A DNA stretch of 64,000 nt from Cladorhizidae sp. MBARI D1340-BT2 (taxonomy: Eukaryota; Porifera; Demospongiae; Poecilosclerida; Cladorhizidae), in the NCBI GenBank assembly GCA_028752905.1, contig JAQNBH010000139.1, positions 310,001-374,000 on the forward strand, read 5' to 3'. Shown here piece after piece: positions 22,670 through 33,902 of this stretch; positions within the stretch are counted from its first letter, which is position 1, and every line of letters starts with the position of its first letter. Made by a program: the position numbers and the translations under genes. The notes beneath the pieces were generated by a model that was not told the DNA's origin, ran no database searches, and saw nothing but the letters and a program-made list of their open reading frames with translations.

Positions 22670-22860
22670 GATCGGAGTTCTTTTATTCTTCAGAAACTTT
22701 CGATGGCGTATCCTGCTACACTCGCCTGAGCCTTGGAAGCTGCTGGACAGAAGATGATTCCACGCGCTAGAAATGGAGAAAGAAGGGTATGCTATAAATA
22801 ATTTTTATATTTGGAACGCATAGCTGCTAGCTTAGCTAAGTTGAACTCGAGGTATAATAC
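22670..22860. repeat. Dispersed ~190-bp repeat, unit 3
   Basis: Same block as 2,650-2,830 but with an additional 25-bp stretch (ACAGAAGATGATTCCACGCG) that also occurs in the copy at 62,220-62,260. The 22-kb and 62-kb versions are therefore closer to the parent form. Confidence 0.65.
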
Positions 22861-22912
22861 TGAGTTTTGTACGTGCATCTCGAGGCCACAGGAACACCTA
22901 TGCGGGGGACTA

Positions 22913-23292
22913 GTTGAATTTTTTTAATTTTACTTATGGTTACAACTTTAGAGCTCCGTAGATTGTGCAAACTTCATGGTATGGACATCATATATAGCTA
23001 AAAAGAGAGGTCTCTCTGTGTGCTCTCATTTGATACTAAAATATGTTTCATAGGTATAACTATGGGCAAGTTAGACCCTAAAGTGGAGGGACCTCAACAA
23101 CACGAATGTCAAAAACCTCAGCCTAAATAACTCGAGATTGCTAAGTGCTAATGATTTGAAATTGGTACCAGTGGCTAGAGGAAGCCCTGGGCTATTCAAT
23201 GACCTTTTTCATTAGGCATTGAAATGTACCGCCTCTTTTTCCTAAAACCACTCCCCCCTTTACATCGTTTGCAGAGCATGGAGACTGATAGA
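22913..23292. repeat. Dispersed block plus truncated small exon, fused to piggyBac A
   Basis: Counterpart of 8,389-8,790. The minus-strand small exon (23,192-23,292) runs straight into piggyBac A sequence at about 23,293, giving a chance chimeric reading frame (LERRGIYQSPCSANDV...). Confidence 0.65.
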
Positions 23293-24683
23293 TCCCTCTC
23301 CTCTCCAAATCAACCAACAGACTATGCGAGGTAAAAATGCTGTCAAAGTAAACGTGCACGTGCCACTTGCCCTGTAGGTCCTCAGTTATGTCCTTGACCA
23401 CTCTTGCCCCCAAGTGGTGTTCAACTGCACCTTTCTTTTCCCCGTGTAAATCTCTAACTGTGTGGAAAAAACCGTTTCGGCTATCAACCCGAACCCACAC
23501 CTTGATTCCTCTTTTGATGGGTTTCAATGGCTTCAGTGATGAATGACCTTGAAAGTTGATCATAGCCTCATCGATTGCAATCTCACAGTTTGGCCTGTAT
23601 ATTTATGAAATTTTTGGTTTAAAATGGCTGACAAGAGGTTGGAATTTTCACTGCCCCTTGGGGAAAGTGTACAATTGTCTACAAAATGTAAAAATCTTGT
23701 AATAGTCGTGTACCTATCCCTGGATATTCTTTGGGATATAGGTTTATAATTGTGGATGGGGTCCCTCTTCCAATAGTCGTCTGTGGATGGCTGGTGATTA
23801 ATTCCCATAAGGATGCTGAAGCCTATGAATGCTCGTATATCATCCTCTGTAATTTCTTTCCAAGAAACTTAGGCTTCAGCACCCATGACTTCTTCAGCAT
23901 TCTTATTTGTTTGATCCCCTGTCTCTTCCACTATGTTAGGTGTTAAAAAAATTCAAATACCTCCAGTGGTGATTCCGGTATAGGAACTGTAGGTCCTACG
24001 GAATATGTGAATGGATGAATTGTAGGTGTCACTAGGTTTGGTGACCAAACTGGAGGCAATGTCTGTGTAGAAGAGACAGTGGATGGCAAGGCTGAGTAGG
24101 TGGCAGTGGAAGGAATGAAAGAGGGTGATGGTGTTGAGTCTCTATAATGTTGAGTTGGGGCTGGGGTGGGTAAGTAGGTGTGGTTGATACTGATGTTGGT
24201 TGAGGCATGGGTGTGGTTGATTCTAATGTAAGTCGAGGCAGGAGTGGATGTCATTGTGGCCAATAATGATGTGGTTTGAGGCTGGGGTGTGGTCGATACT
24301 GAAGTAGATATGGAAGTGCATGTTGTCGATATAAAAGGTGGCAGATAGCAGTAGTGTTTGCAGAGTCTGATGTGGAAGCAACCACGGAATCTTTTACTGA
24401 GATGGGTGTGGTAAAAGCGGCATTAAAATGTACTTGGGTCGATGGGTTGGGTAAAGGTGTCGTGTGTAATGCGGCAGGAATCGTGAAGGAATGAGCATCT
24501 TCCTCTTCCATGTCTAAATATATTATATATATATAATTATATACATTTGTTCACTAAAATTTCCTTACCTTCCTGCAGGCCTTCAAATTCCTCATCACTT
24601 CCATCAGTAAATGGCTCATCCAAGTCCCCATCTCCCAATGCCTTGAGGACCTCCTCCAAAGAGAAACATTGTCTTTTTGCCAT
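23293..24683 (-). pseudogene. piggyBac A transposase, N-terminal two-thirds, left arm
   Basis: Start codon at 24,683. Exon 1 (24,683-24,569) encodes MAKRQCFSLEEVLKALGDGD then an acidic DLDEPFTDGSDEEFEG; donor GAAG|GTAAGG. Exon 2 starts at 24,513 (tttag acceptor) with MEEEDAHSF and a long Thr/Ser/Pro linker. Next come ITEDDIRAFIGFSILMGI, TRFLHFVDNCTLSPRG and the catalytic IAIDEAMINFQGHSSLKP. Lesions are a 10-bp deletion near 24,340, a frame change before 23,600 and loss of the C-terminus at 23,293. Where the right-arm copy has lost one A (SWKEITEDD), this copy is intact, so the two arms carry different mutations. Confidence 0.85.
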
Positions 24684-25046
24684 TATAGTTAACATATAGT
24701 TAACTCTTTGACTGCGGTGGACATATATATATGTCCAACAAAAATTGCACTCATACGTGGTGGACATATATATATGTCTGTAAAGGACTAATGCTTTATT
24801 GACTCGCAGTAAGGTGCTGCTTATCAATACAGCCACTCACTGAAGTATCTGCCTATTGTCTGCTTATTGGTACAGCTGCTCACAGTGTTTAATTCACTTG
24901 TACTGACCTGGAATTATCAACTATCTTTGGACAAAGCGTGGTTATGTAAGGTGGTTATGTACCTTCACTCTAGATGCTTGATAGAGTATTGTGCTGAATA
25001 CAAGTGATGGATAGATAATTATTATAATAGAGCTGAAGTGCTGTGT

Positions 25047-25571
25047 ATGTTAAAAAGAGATGACAGTGATGATGATTTTGGTGGATATATTGATGAGAAT
25101 TATTGTGAAGGTGTGGAGGATGGTAAAGAGGGTGTGGAGGATGGTGAAGATGTTGTGGATAGTGTAACGATGAAGAAGGTCGTAGGAGTAGCTCCAGTGA
25201 AAGTTCAAGCAACTCCAGTTCAAGCAGCTCCAGTGCCACCAGCTCCAGTGCCAGCAGCTCCAGTGCCAGCAGCTCCAGTGCCAGCAGCTCCAGTGGCCAG
25301 CAGCTCCAGTGCCAGCAGCTCCAGTGCCAGCAGCTCCAGTGCCAGCAGCTCCAGTGCCAGCAGCTCCAGTGCCAGCAGCTCCAGTGCCACCAGCTCCAGT
25401 GCCAGCAGCTCCAGTGGCCAGCAGCTCCAGTGCCAGCAGCTCCAGTGGTAATCTCATTCAGGCAGACATCTGGTTGCACAGTTGATATGGAAGGAAAAGC
25501 GCCCATTGACTTTGCTCAGCTTTTTCTCGATAACACTATCCTAAGGAGAATTGTGGAGGAAACAAATTTGT
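25047..25571 (+). pseudogene. piggyBac C transposase N-terminus, left arm
   Basis: Reads MLKRDDSDDDFGGYIDENYC, an acidic repeat (GVEDGKEGVEDGEDVVD), then a 15-bp repeat CCAGTGCCAGCAGCT translated as Pro-Val-Pro-Ala-Ala or Ser-rich depending on frame. After the array the piggyBac N-domain opening VDMEGKAPIDFAQLF, ILRRIVEETN is recognisable (family: G.SPLDYF..F..DE....V.ETN.YA). Frame switches inside the array and a TAA straight after ETNL break it. In the right arm the frame runs unbroken through the array to the same TAA. Confidence 0.75.
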
Positions 25572-25713
25572 AAGCAGACCAATTTATAGCTTCAAATCAA
25601 GACTTACCTCCTCAATCTAGAATGAGAGATTGGAAAGCTTGGCTCATTTAGCGAGATAAAGAGGTTCACTGTCCTCATTATAGCCATTAGCGTGGACAAT
25701 CATACCAGCTTGG

Positions 25714-25860
25714 AAGAGAAATTGCTATCGATGAATCAATTGGATTCAAGGGGAGGGTCTGGTTCATCCAGTACTTGTCCATGAAGCCCAAAAAGTGGGC
25801 TTATGTCCTGGCAGACAGCTCTAGAGGATATACCTATAGTTGGAAGCAGGTAGGAGACTT
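25714..25860 (+). pseudogene. piggyBac C catalytic remnant, left arm
   Basis: Reads EIAIDESIGFKGRVWFIQYL, SMKPKKWAYVLADSSRGYTY, SWKQ: the piggyBac first-Asp motif (IDESMIGFKGR, here lacking Met) and the KP.KWG.K....SS.GY...W segment. Only about 100 bp separates the N-domain remnant from this motif, so most of the core is deleted. The second and third catalytic Asp regions are absent. Followed by a G16 run near 25,951. Confidence 0.75.
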
Positions 25861-26109
25861 TAGTATACACACAATAATATGATATATATACTTGTACTAT
25901 CTCTAAAAAGTAGTGGCTTTGGTGCATTTGGTACTGTTCGGGTGAACCGGGGGGGGGGGGGGGGACCTGCATGTATCCAGGCCAAAGACAAAATGAAAAG
26001 GAATCTCTAAGTACAAATGGTGTCCATGCCTTGAAATGGATGGACAAGAGAGCTGTGACCATTCTGAGTACTATCCATGATGATAGCACAGTTGGTAGAT
26101 CATGCAAAG

Positions 26110-26450
26110 CTAGCTGAGCTGCATACTAGCACTAGCTATAGAACAACTTAGTTTGCTTGGTAGTCTACTAGCTACCTCCAATGCTAGCTATTGCTGGCTA
26201 TATATCAGCTACAACTGCCTTCTTCAAGCGCTAGCTAATTCGCTAGCTATAATGTCTAAAACTGCCAACTTCAAGCGCTAGCTAATTTGCCAGCTATAAA
26301 GATCAGCTCAAACTGCCTATACACTTCAAGCGCTAGCTACTTGGCTATCTAAAACTGCCAACTTCAAGCGCTAGCTAATTTGCTAGCTATAAATATCAGC
26401 TAAAACTGCCTGTACACTTCAAGCGCCATCTAATTTGCTAGCCATCTTAT
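26110..26450. repeat. CTAGCT-rich repeats inside piggyBac C
   Basis: Imperfect 60-80-bp repeats of TTCAAGCGCTAGCTAATTTG + CTAGCTATAA. Inverted counterpart at 43,810-44,270. Confidence 0.8.
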
Positions 26451-26721
26451 GTAACAAACTGGTTAGCTTATCCACATAATAATACTTACTTGGAGTCTGG
26501 CTTCACTTGTCTTGCCATCTCAAAAGGTTCTTCTAGCCTGGTGTTGGGTAGAAAGTTAGGAGATAGTCAGAATATCACTCGTATGCTCACCTAAACAAGC
26601 CTCAAAAATTCAAAACAAAACCAATTAAAAATCAGGTGATTTAAAAAACGGGTGATTCAATAAACAGCCTCCGCGTACAAGGGAAATTACTGGGTAAATC
26701 CCTTCGCAGCCAAAGAGTTAA

Positions 26722-27262
26722 CAATTGTTTTCAAGTTTAAAAAAAAAAATGTTATAGTAAGTTCTATATAATATAAAGGCACTATCATGAACTTACACTA
26801 TTATAGAGCGGTATCGCAGCAATGAGTTAGACAACTAGCCGATCGTGCGAATAAAAAGGCTGACGCGTCACCGTTCAGAGCAGAGGTATGCGCACGCACC
26901 TTTTGACGTGGTATAACACTGGTGGTATAACACGTGGTGGTATAACACGTGGTGGTATAACACGTGCATATAACGTGGATAACATGCGATTTGTCTCGCG
27001 ATGTATAAAGGACAATAACCAGTGGCTATTCAAGACGGTTGCGCTCGCCATTCCGAATCACAGAAGTTATGCAGGAGGATCTCTGAAGGAAACATCAGTT
27101 GCTCGCCATTGGAATCACAGAAGTTTTGCAGGAGGATATCTGAAGGAAACATCAGCTGCTCGCCACTCGAATCACAGATGTTTTGCTGGCGGATGACTTT
27201 TAGGAAAGCTCTGAAGGAAACAAACCTAAGCAGAAGTAAGTTGCTACCCTACTCAGTGTTCT
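26722..27262. other. Conserved leader segment upstream of piggyBac A, left arm
   Basis: Present three times (here, inverted at 32,716-33,251 and 43,000-43,538), always beside the TTAA used by element C. It has a TATA-like ATAAAAAGG (26,851), three 17-bp repeats with CACGTG E-boxes (26,910-26,967), and 57-bp repeats (27,045-27,190) ending in a consensus donor AGTAAGTTG (27,236). These signals read away from piggyBac A, so they may mark a divergent promoter and first exon. No protein is recognised. Confidence 0.5.
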
Positions 27263-27289
27263 AGGTGTGTAGCTGTAGCTTTAGCACGG

Positions 27290-27545
27290 CTTGGTCTTAG
27301 CGCAGCTTGGTGTTCTTTAGCACAGCTTTGTGGTCTTATAGCTTTGTGGTCTTAGCTTGGTGGTCTTAGCTTGCTCGCTCTTAGCTTGCTCCCTCGCTCT
27401 TAGCTTGCTCCCTCGCTCTTAGCTTGCTCCCTCGCTCTTAGCTTGCTCCCTCCTCTTAGCTTGCTCCCTCCTCTTAGATTGCTCCCTCGCTCTTAGCTTG
27501 CTCCCTCGCTCTTAGCTTGCTTGCTCTTTGCTATCTAGCTTGGTC
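27290..27545. repeat. 19-bp AGCTTGCTCCCTCGCTCTT repeat, left arm
   Basis: About ten monomers. Much longer inverted arrays are at 32,240-32,660 and 42,469-42,940, each beginning at TTAA. Confidence 0.92.
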
Positions 27546-27619
27546 TTTCCAAGGTAGCTAGGTCTTTGCTAGCTAGCTTGGTCTTAGCAAGATAGCTTAG
27601 TCTTTACAAGATAGCTTGG

Positions 27620-28262
27620 TCTTTGCGGGCTAGCTTGGTTATTGATTTAGTTATTGATTTAGTAGTTATTGATCTAGTTATTGATCTATAGTTATTGATT
27701 AGTTATTGTCTAGTTATTGATCTAGTTATTGATCTAGTTATTGATCTAGTTATTGATCTAGTTATTGATCTAGTTATTGATCTAGTTATTGATCTATAGT
27801 TATTGATCTATAGTTATTGATCTATAGTTTTATTGATCTATAGTTATTGATCTATAGTTATTGATCTATAGTTATTGATCTAGTTATTGATCTAGTTATT
27901 GATCTAGTTATTGATCTATAGTTATTGATCTATAGTTATTGATCTATAGTTATTGATTAGTTATTGTCTAGTTATTGATCTCTAGTTATTGATCTAGTTA
28001 TTGATCTAGTTATTGATCTAGTTATTGATCTAGTTATTGATCTAGTTATTGATCTAGTTATTGATCTATAGTTATTGATCTATAGTTATTGATCTATAGT
28101 TATTGATCTATAGTTATTGATCTATAGTTATTGATCTATAGTTATTGATCTATAGTTATTGATCTAGTTATTGATCTAGTTATTGATCTAGTTATTGATC
28201 TAGTTATTGATCTAGTTATTGATCTTAGTTATTGATCCTAGTTATTGATCTAGTTATTCATA
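27620..28262. repeat. 12/14-bp GTTATTGATCTA(TA) minisatellite
   Basis: About 50 copies in alternating blocks of 12-bp and 14-bp monomers. Not part of the inverted repeat. Confidence 0.95.
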
Positions 28263-28309
28263 GAAGATCATAGCAGATCATAGCAGATCATAGCAGATCA
28301 TAGCAGATC

Positions 28310-28460
28310 ATAAGGCCCACTCTGATAGAACACTGGTTGATATAGTCCCACTCTGATAGAGCACTTGTTGATATAATCCCACTCTGATAGAACACTGGTT
28401 GGTATAGGACCACTCTGATAGAGCTTTGGTTGATATAGGCCCACTCTGATAGAGCACTTT
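28310..28460. repeat. 31-bp minisatellite
   Basis: Five copies of a unit containing CACTCTGATAGAACACTGG. The same unit, inverted, is at 53,300-53,550. Confidence 0.88.
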
Positions 28461-28679
28461 TGATGCCATTCAATAGACATCCTAAAATGTTTTTTCACAA
28501 ATTTTGTCATGCATGTTGCAATCAAGGGTGATTAGTAAATCAAGTCATATACAAGAAAACATAAGAAAAAAGTTGAATTACACCGATAGAAAGAGACCAA
28601 AACTGCAAACTAATAGCAGGCCTGCGATCAGCAGATATGAAATTATCATACATTTTGACAAGATGAGCTCAATCAGTCC

Positions 28680-28835
28680 ACGAGATTTGTTCTGTGTTAG
28701 CAGACGTATGAACCTTCTGTGTTAGTTCAGACGTATGATCTCTTCTGTGTTAGCAGACGTATGAACCCTTCTGTATTGGTTTCAACCCTTCTGTTAGTTC
28801 AGACGTATGAACCCTTCAGTGTTAGTTCAGACGAG
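28680..28835. repeat. Short repeats with GTTAGTTCAGACGTATGAACC
   Basis: Five imperfect copies of about 25-30 bp. Confidence 0.75.
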
Positions 28836-29640
28836 GGGGGGAGGGGGGACAATGCATCCTTGACAATATTGCTTTAGACCAAAAATATAAATTATATCTC
28901 TAGCATCCATCTTTAGGCACACTAAAGAGATCAGGTCCTGAAAGTTTGAGCACCTTGCTAAGCTATAGCTAGAACAGATCATTGGGGGGTGGGGTGGGAT
29001 GGGGGGATAAATTCTGCTAGTACATCTGTTTAAGGAACTCAGCTGGTAATATCCAAGATGGCTATTTCATGCACAGGTGGGAGGGAACAATTCTGCTTCT
29101 ATAAAGTGGCTGGGGTGAAAAGAGAGTTAGCGTAGGAACATCACATCCCTCCCCTGCTCATACCATATCCCACCTGCTCGTACAATATCCCCCCTGCATA
29201 AGATAATAATTTGTAAGATCACCAGCAGCTTCTTTCCTTCCATCTTCTTGACTAAACTTAGATCCCAGTTGAACACGGACCTGAGATACAAAGCTGCCTC
29301 CTCCAGGATAGCAACCCAGTGAGCATCATACTCCAAGAGACATTTTAGGTGCACTGTCTCCATACCATAAGAACATTGCTTATAATCCTGAGTATATTGT
29401 TTACATATGTATTATTTGACACAATGTGACTATTATTATATATATATATATATGACACACTGTATGGGCTGGATAATGTTATTGAGAATGAACATAATAC
29501 AATAACTTATAGCCATTTAGCCAAGAAACTAGCATCTCTTGTTACCATCGAGCACCACGAGGAGGTATGGCTATATTGCCCGACACACAACATCAAACGA
29601 CAGCACCACACAGACAGCACCACACAACAGGTGTTTTTTT
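28836..29640. other. Unassigned unique sequence
   Basis: A 78-codon minus-strand frame (29,127-29,363) has no recognisable motif, splice context or second copy. Otherwise G-runs (28,835-28,850 and 28,985-29,008) and a (TA)n tract. Nothing I can call a gene. Confidence 0.4.
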
Positions 29641-29880
29641 ATTAAATATTTTTAAAATTATTTTATTTTAATTCTTTTTATTATTATTTTTTAATTTTTT
29701 TAAATTAATTTTGGTATTTATTTTTTTATTAATTTTTTTTATTGAATATTTATTCTAATTTTATTGAATATTTATTCTAATTTTATTGAATATTTATTCT
29801 AATTTTATTGAATATTTATTCTAATTTTATTGAATATTTATTCTAATTTTATTGAATATTTATTCTAATTTTATTTATTT
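29640..29880. repeat. AT-rich tract with 23-bp tandem repeat
   Basis: A near-pure A/T region ending in about six copies of TATTCTAATTTTATTGAATA + TTT. Confidence 0.9.
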
Positions 29881-30405
29881 TGTAATGCATTATACATACA
29901 TACATACATACATTATACACACACATACATACCTTACTGTCCATTCGTCCGTCCGTCCGTCTTTGCATACCTACATACACACATACACACACACATATGC
30001 ATATACATTATACACATACCTACCTACATACAATATACATACTTACCTACATACAATATACATACTTACCTACATACATTACTTACTTACCTTTACATAC
30101 TTACCTTACCGTCCGTCCGTCTTGACATACCTACATACACACATACATACACATACATACACACATATATACACACATACATACACACATATATACATTA
30201 TGCATACATACATTAAACACATACATTATACACACATATGTACTTACCTACATACAATATACATACTTACCTACATACTTACTTACCTTTACATACTTAC
30301 CTTACCGTCCATCCGTCTTGACATACCTACATACACACATACATATATACACACATACATACACATATATACATTATATTAAACACATACATTATACACA
30401 CATAT

Positions 30406-30609
30406 GTACTTACCTACATACAATATACATACTTACCTACATACAATATACATACTTACCTACATACATTACATACTTACCTTTACATACTTACCTTACC
30501 GTCCATCCGGATGGACGAGGTAAGTATGTAAAGGTAAGTATGTAATGTATGTAGGTAAGTATGTATATTGTATGTAGGTAAGTATGTATATTGTATGTAG
30601 GTAAGTACA
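30406..30609. repeat. ~200-bp palindrome 1 in the tetranucleotide array
   Basis: Near-perfect inverted repeat with its axis at 30,508/30,509 (CCATCC|GGATGG) and arms of about 100 bp, with a 3-nt asymmetry near the centre. Confidence 0.9.
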
Positions 30610-30968
30610 CACATACATACACACACATACATTAAACACATACATTATACTACCTACATACAATATACATCATTATTACTTACCTTTACATACTTACCTT
30701 ACCGTCCATCCGTCCGTCTTGACATACCTACATACACACATACAGACACACATATATACATTATGCATACATACATTAAACACATACATTATACACACAT
30801 GTACTTACCTACATACAATATACATACTTACCTACATACAATATACATACTTACTTACCTTTACATACTTACCTTACCGTCCGTCTTGACATACCTACAT
30901 ACACACATACAGACACACATATATACATTATGCATACATACATTAAACACATACATTATACACACATA

Positions 30969-31198
30969 TGTACTTACCTACATACAATATACATACTTAC
31001 CTACATACAATATACATACTTACCTACATACAATATACATACTTACCTACATACATTACATACTTACCTTTACATACTTACCTTACCGTCCATCCGGATG
31101 GACGAGGTAAGTATGTAAAGGTAAGTATGTAATGTATGTAGGTAAGTATGTATATTGTATGTAGGTAAGTATGTATATTGTATGTAGGTAAGTACACA
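30969..31198. repeat. ~230-bp palindrome 2 in the tetranucleotide array
   Basis: Same structure as palindrome 1 with its axis at 31,095/31,096. The right arm is essentially the same sequence as in palindrome 1. Confidence 0.9.
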
Positions 31199-32166
31199 CA
31201 TACATACACACATACATACACACATATATACATTATGCATACATACATTAAACACATATTATACACACATATGTACTTACCTACACACAATATACATACT
31301 TACCTACATACAATATACATACTTACCTACATACATTACTTACTTACCTTTACATACTTACCTTACCGTCCATCCGTCCGTCTTGACATAACTACATACA
31401 CACATACATACACACATATATACACACATACATACACACATATATACATTATGCATACATACATTAAACACATACATTATACACACATATGTACTTACCT
31501 ACATACAATATACATACTTACCTACATACAATATACATACTTACTTACCTTTACATACTTACCTTACCGTCCATCCGTCCGTCTTGACATACCTACATAC
31601 ACACATACATACACATATATACATTATGCATACATACATTAAATTATACACATATGTACTTACCTACATACAATATACATACTTACCTACATACAATATA
31701 CATACTTACCTACATACATTACATACTTACCTTGCCGTCCATCCGTCCGTCTTGACATACCTACATACACACATACATACACACATATATACACACATAT
31801 ATACACACATACACACATATATACATTATGCATACATACATTAAACACATACATTATACACACATATGTACTTACCTACATACAATATACATACTTACCT
31901 ACATACAATATACATACTTACCTACATACATTACTTACTTACCTTTACATACTTACCTTACCGTCCATCCGTCCGTCTTGACATACCTAATACACACATA
32001 CATACACACATATATACACACATACACACATACATACACATATATACATTATTCATACATACATTAAATACATACATTATACACACATATGTACTTACCT
32101 ACATACAATATACATACTTACCTACATACAATATACATACTTACCTACATACATTACATACTTACC

Positions 32167-32220
32167 TTTACATACTTACCTTACCGTCCATCCGGATGGA
32201 CGGTAAGGTAAGTATGTAAA
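32167..32220. repeat. Perfect 27+27 bp palindrome 3
   Basis: Axis at 32,193/32,194. The right arm is cut off at 32,220, where the G-rich element end begins. Confidence 0.9.
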
Positions 32221-33251
32221 TGGTCTACTCCCCCCTTAAGGAGCAAGCTAAGAGCGAGGGAGCAATCTAAGAGGAGGGAGCAAGCTAAGAGCGAGGGAGC
32301 AAGCTAAGAGCAAGCTAAGAGCGAGGGAGCAAGCTAAGAGCGAGGGAGCAAGCTAAGAGCGAGGGAGCAAGCTAAGAGGAGGGAGCAAGCTAAGAGCGAG
32401 GGAGCAAGCTAAGAGCGAGGGAGCAAGCTAAGAGCGAGGGAGCAAGCTAAGAGCGAGGGAGCAAGCTAAGAGCGAGGGAGCAAGCTAAGAGCGAGGGAGC
32501 AAGCTAAGAGCGAGGGAGCAATCTAATAGCGAGGGAGCAATCTAAGAGCGAGGGAGCAAGCTAAGAGCGAGGGAGCAATCTAAGAGCGAGGGAGCAAGCT
32601 AAGAGCGAGCAAGCAAGCTAAGAGCGAGCAAGCAAGCTAAGAGCGAGCAAGCTAAGACCACAAAGCTGTGATAAGACCACAAAGCTGTGCTAAGAACACA
32701 AAGCTGCGCTAAAACCAAGCCGTGCTAAAGCTACAGCTACACACCTAGAGCTAACACACCTAGAGCTAAACACTGAGTACGGTAGCAACTTACTTCTGCT
32801 TAGGATTGTTTCCTTCAGAGCTTTCCTAAAAGTCATCCGCCAGCAAAACATCTGTGATTCGAGTGGCGAGCAGCTGATGTTTCCTTCAGAGATCCTCCAG
32901 CAAAACTTCTGTGATTCCAATGGCGAGCAGCTGATGTTTCCTTCAGAGATCCTCCTGCATAACTTCTGTGATTCGGAATGGCGAGCGCAACTGTCTTGAA
33001 TAGCCAATGGTTGTCCTTTATACATCGCGAGACAAATCGCCACGTTTTATGCACGTGTTATTTATACTACGTGTTATACCGCGTCAAAAGGTGCGTGCGC
33101 ATAACTCTGCTCTGAACGGCGACGCGTCAGCCTTTTTATTCGCGCGATTGGCTAGTTGTCTAACTCATTGCTGCGATACCGCATTATAATAGTGTAAGTT
33201 CATGATAGTGCCTTTACTATAAAAAAAATTTTTTTTACTTGAAAACAATTG
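32218..33251. repeat. Third copy of the leader segment with 19-bp array
   Basis: Begins with TGGTCTACTCCCCCCTTAAG, identical to 42,450-42,469. It then carries about 20 copies of GAGGGAGCAAGCTAAGAGC and the leader (57-bp repeats, E-box region, TATA-like box) up to TTAA at 33,252-33,255. Same orientation as the right arm. Confidence 0.85.
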
Positions 33252-33255
33252 TTAA

Positions 33256-33402
33256 CTCTTTGGCTGCGAAGGGATTTACCCAGTAATTTCCCCTGCACGC
33301 GGAGGCTGTTTATTGAATCACCCGTTTTTGAAATCACCTGATTTTTAATTGCTTTTGTTTTCTATTTGGGAGGCTTGTTTAGGTGAGCATACGAGTGATA
33401 TT
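33256..33402. mobile_element. piggyBac C end fragment
   Basis: CTCTTTGGCTGCG terminus after TTAA plus about 135 bp of element C, cut where the ATAT-rich minisatellite begins. Confidence 0.82.
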
Positions 33403-33404
33403 GT

Positions 33405-33902
33405 AATATTATATATGTAATGAGAGAGGACACTAGTGGCACGCCATCATAACTTGCTCAATATATATATATAATGAGAGAGGACACTAGTGGCACGCCA
33501 TCATAACTTGCTCTATATATATATTTAATGAGAGAGGACACTAGTGGCACGCTCATAACTTGCTCAATATATATATAATGAGAGAGGACACTAGTGGCAC
33601 GCCATCATAACTTGCTCAATATATATATATATAATGAGAGAGGACACTAGTGGCACGCCATCATAACTTGCTCAATATATATATATATAATGAGAGAGGA
33701 CACTAGTGGCACGCCATCATAACTTGCTCAATATATATATATAATGAGAGAGGACACTAGTGGCACGCCATCATAACTTGCTCTATATATATATAATGAG
33801 AGAGGACACTAGTGGCACGCCATCATAACTTGCTCAATATATATATATATAATGAGAGAGGACACTAGTGGTATGCCATCATAACTTGCTCTATATATAT
33901 AT
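33405..33902. repeat. ~54-60-bp minisatellite with (TA)n, block 1
   Basis: Nine copies of a unit with AGAGAGGACACTAGTGGCAC, GCCATCATAACTTGCTC and a TATATA linker of variable length. Block 2 is at 36,285-37,797. Both blocks end at the same base next to piggyBac D. Confidence 0.95.

Larger units (their letters stand above)
24704..26717. mobile_element. piggyBac C, internally deleted, left arm
   Basis: A 2,014-bp element flanked by TTAA (24,700-24,703 and 26,718-26,721) with 13-bp TIRs CTCTTTGACTGCG and CTCTTTGGCTGCG (one mismatch). It sits 21 bp upstream of the piggyBac A start codon, so it landed in A's 5' region. Its plus strand encodes piggyBac-like pieces. The same insertion is at 43,543-45,743 in the right arm, and only its right end remains at 33,256-33,402. 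Confidence 0.88.
17436..27545. repeat. Left arm of ~10-kb inverted duplication
   Basis: Landmarks in order: empty-B-site flank, kinesin exons, TTG array, neck and stalk exons, piggyBac A N-terminus, piggyBac C, leader. They mirror those at 52,280-42,465. Sums of paired coordinates stay near 69.5-70.4 kb, as expected for one large palindrome with local indels. Confidence 0.85.
29885..32217. repeat. TACA/TACC tetranucleotide higher-order array
   Basis: 2.3 kb of TACATACA, TACTTACC and CAATATACAT blocks in a higher-order period of about 170-280 bp, each marked by CCGTCCATCCGTCCGTCTTG. Polarity flips at three palindromes. Tyr/His/Thr-rich translations are artefacts. A short piece of the same satellite is at 35,075-35,275. 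Confidence 0.93.

Noticed and set aside
26840..27240. Small structured RNA or Pol III gene in the leader
   Set aside because: I see a TATA-like box and a splice donor, but no A/B box pair, cloverleaf or T-run terminator.
29127..29363. 78-codon minus-strand frame as a gene
   Set aside because: No motif, no second copy, no splice or start context that stands out.
29852..32219. Tyr/His/Thr-rich frames
   Set aside because: TACATACA satellite read in frame.
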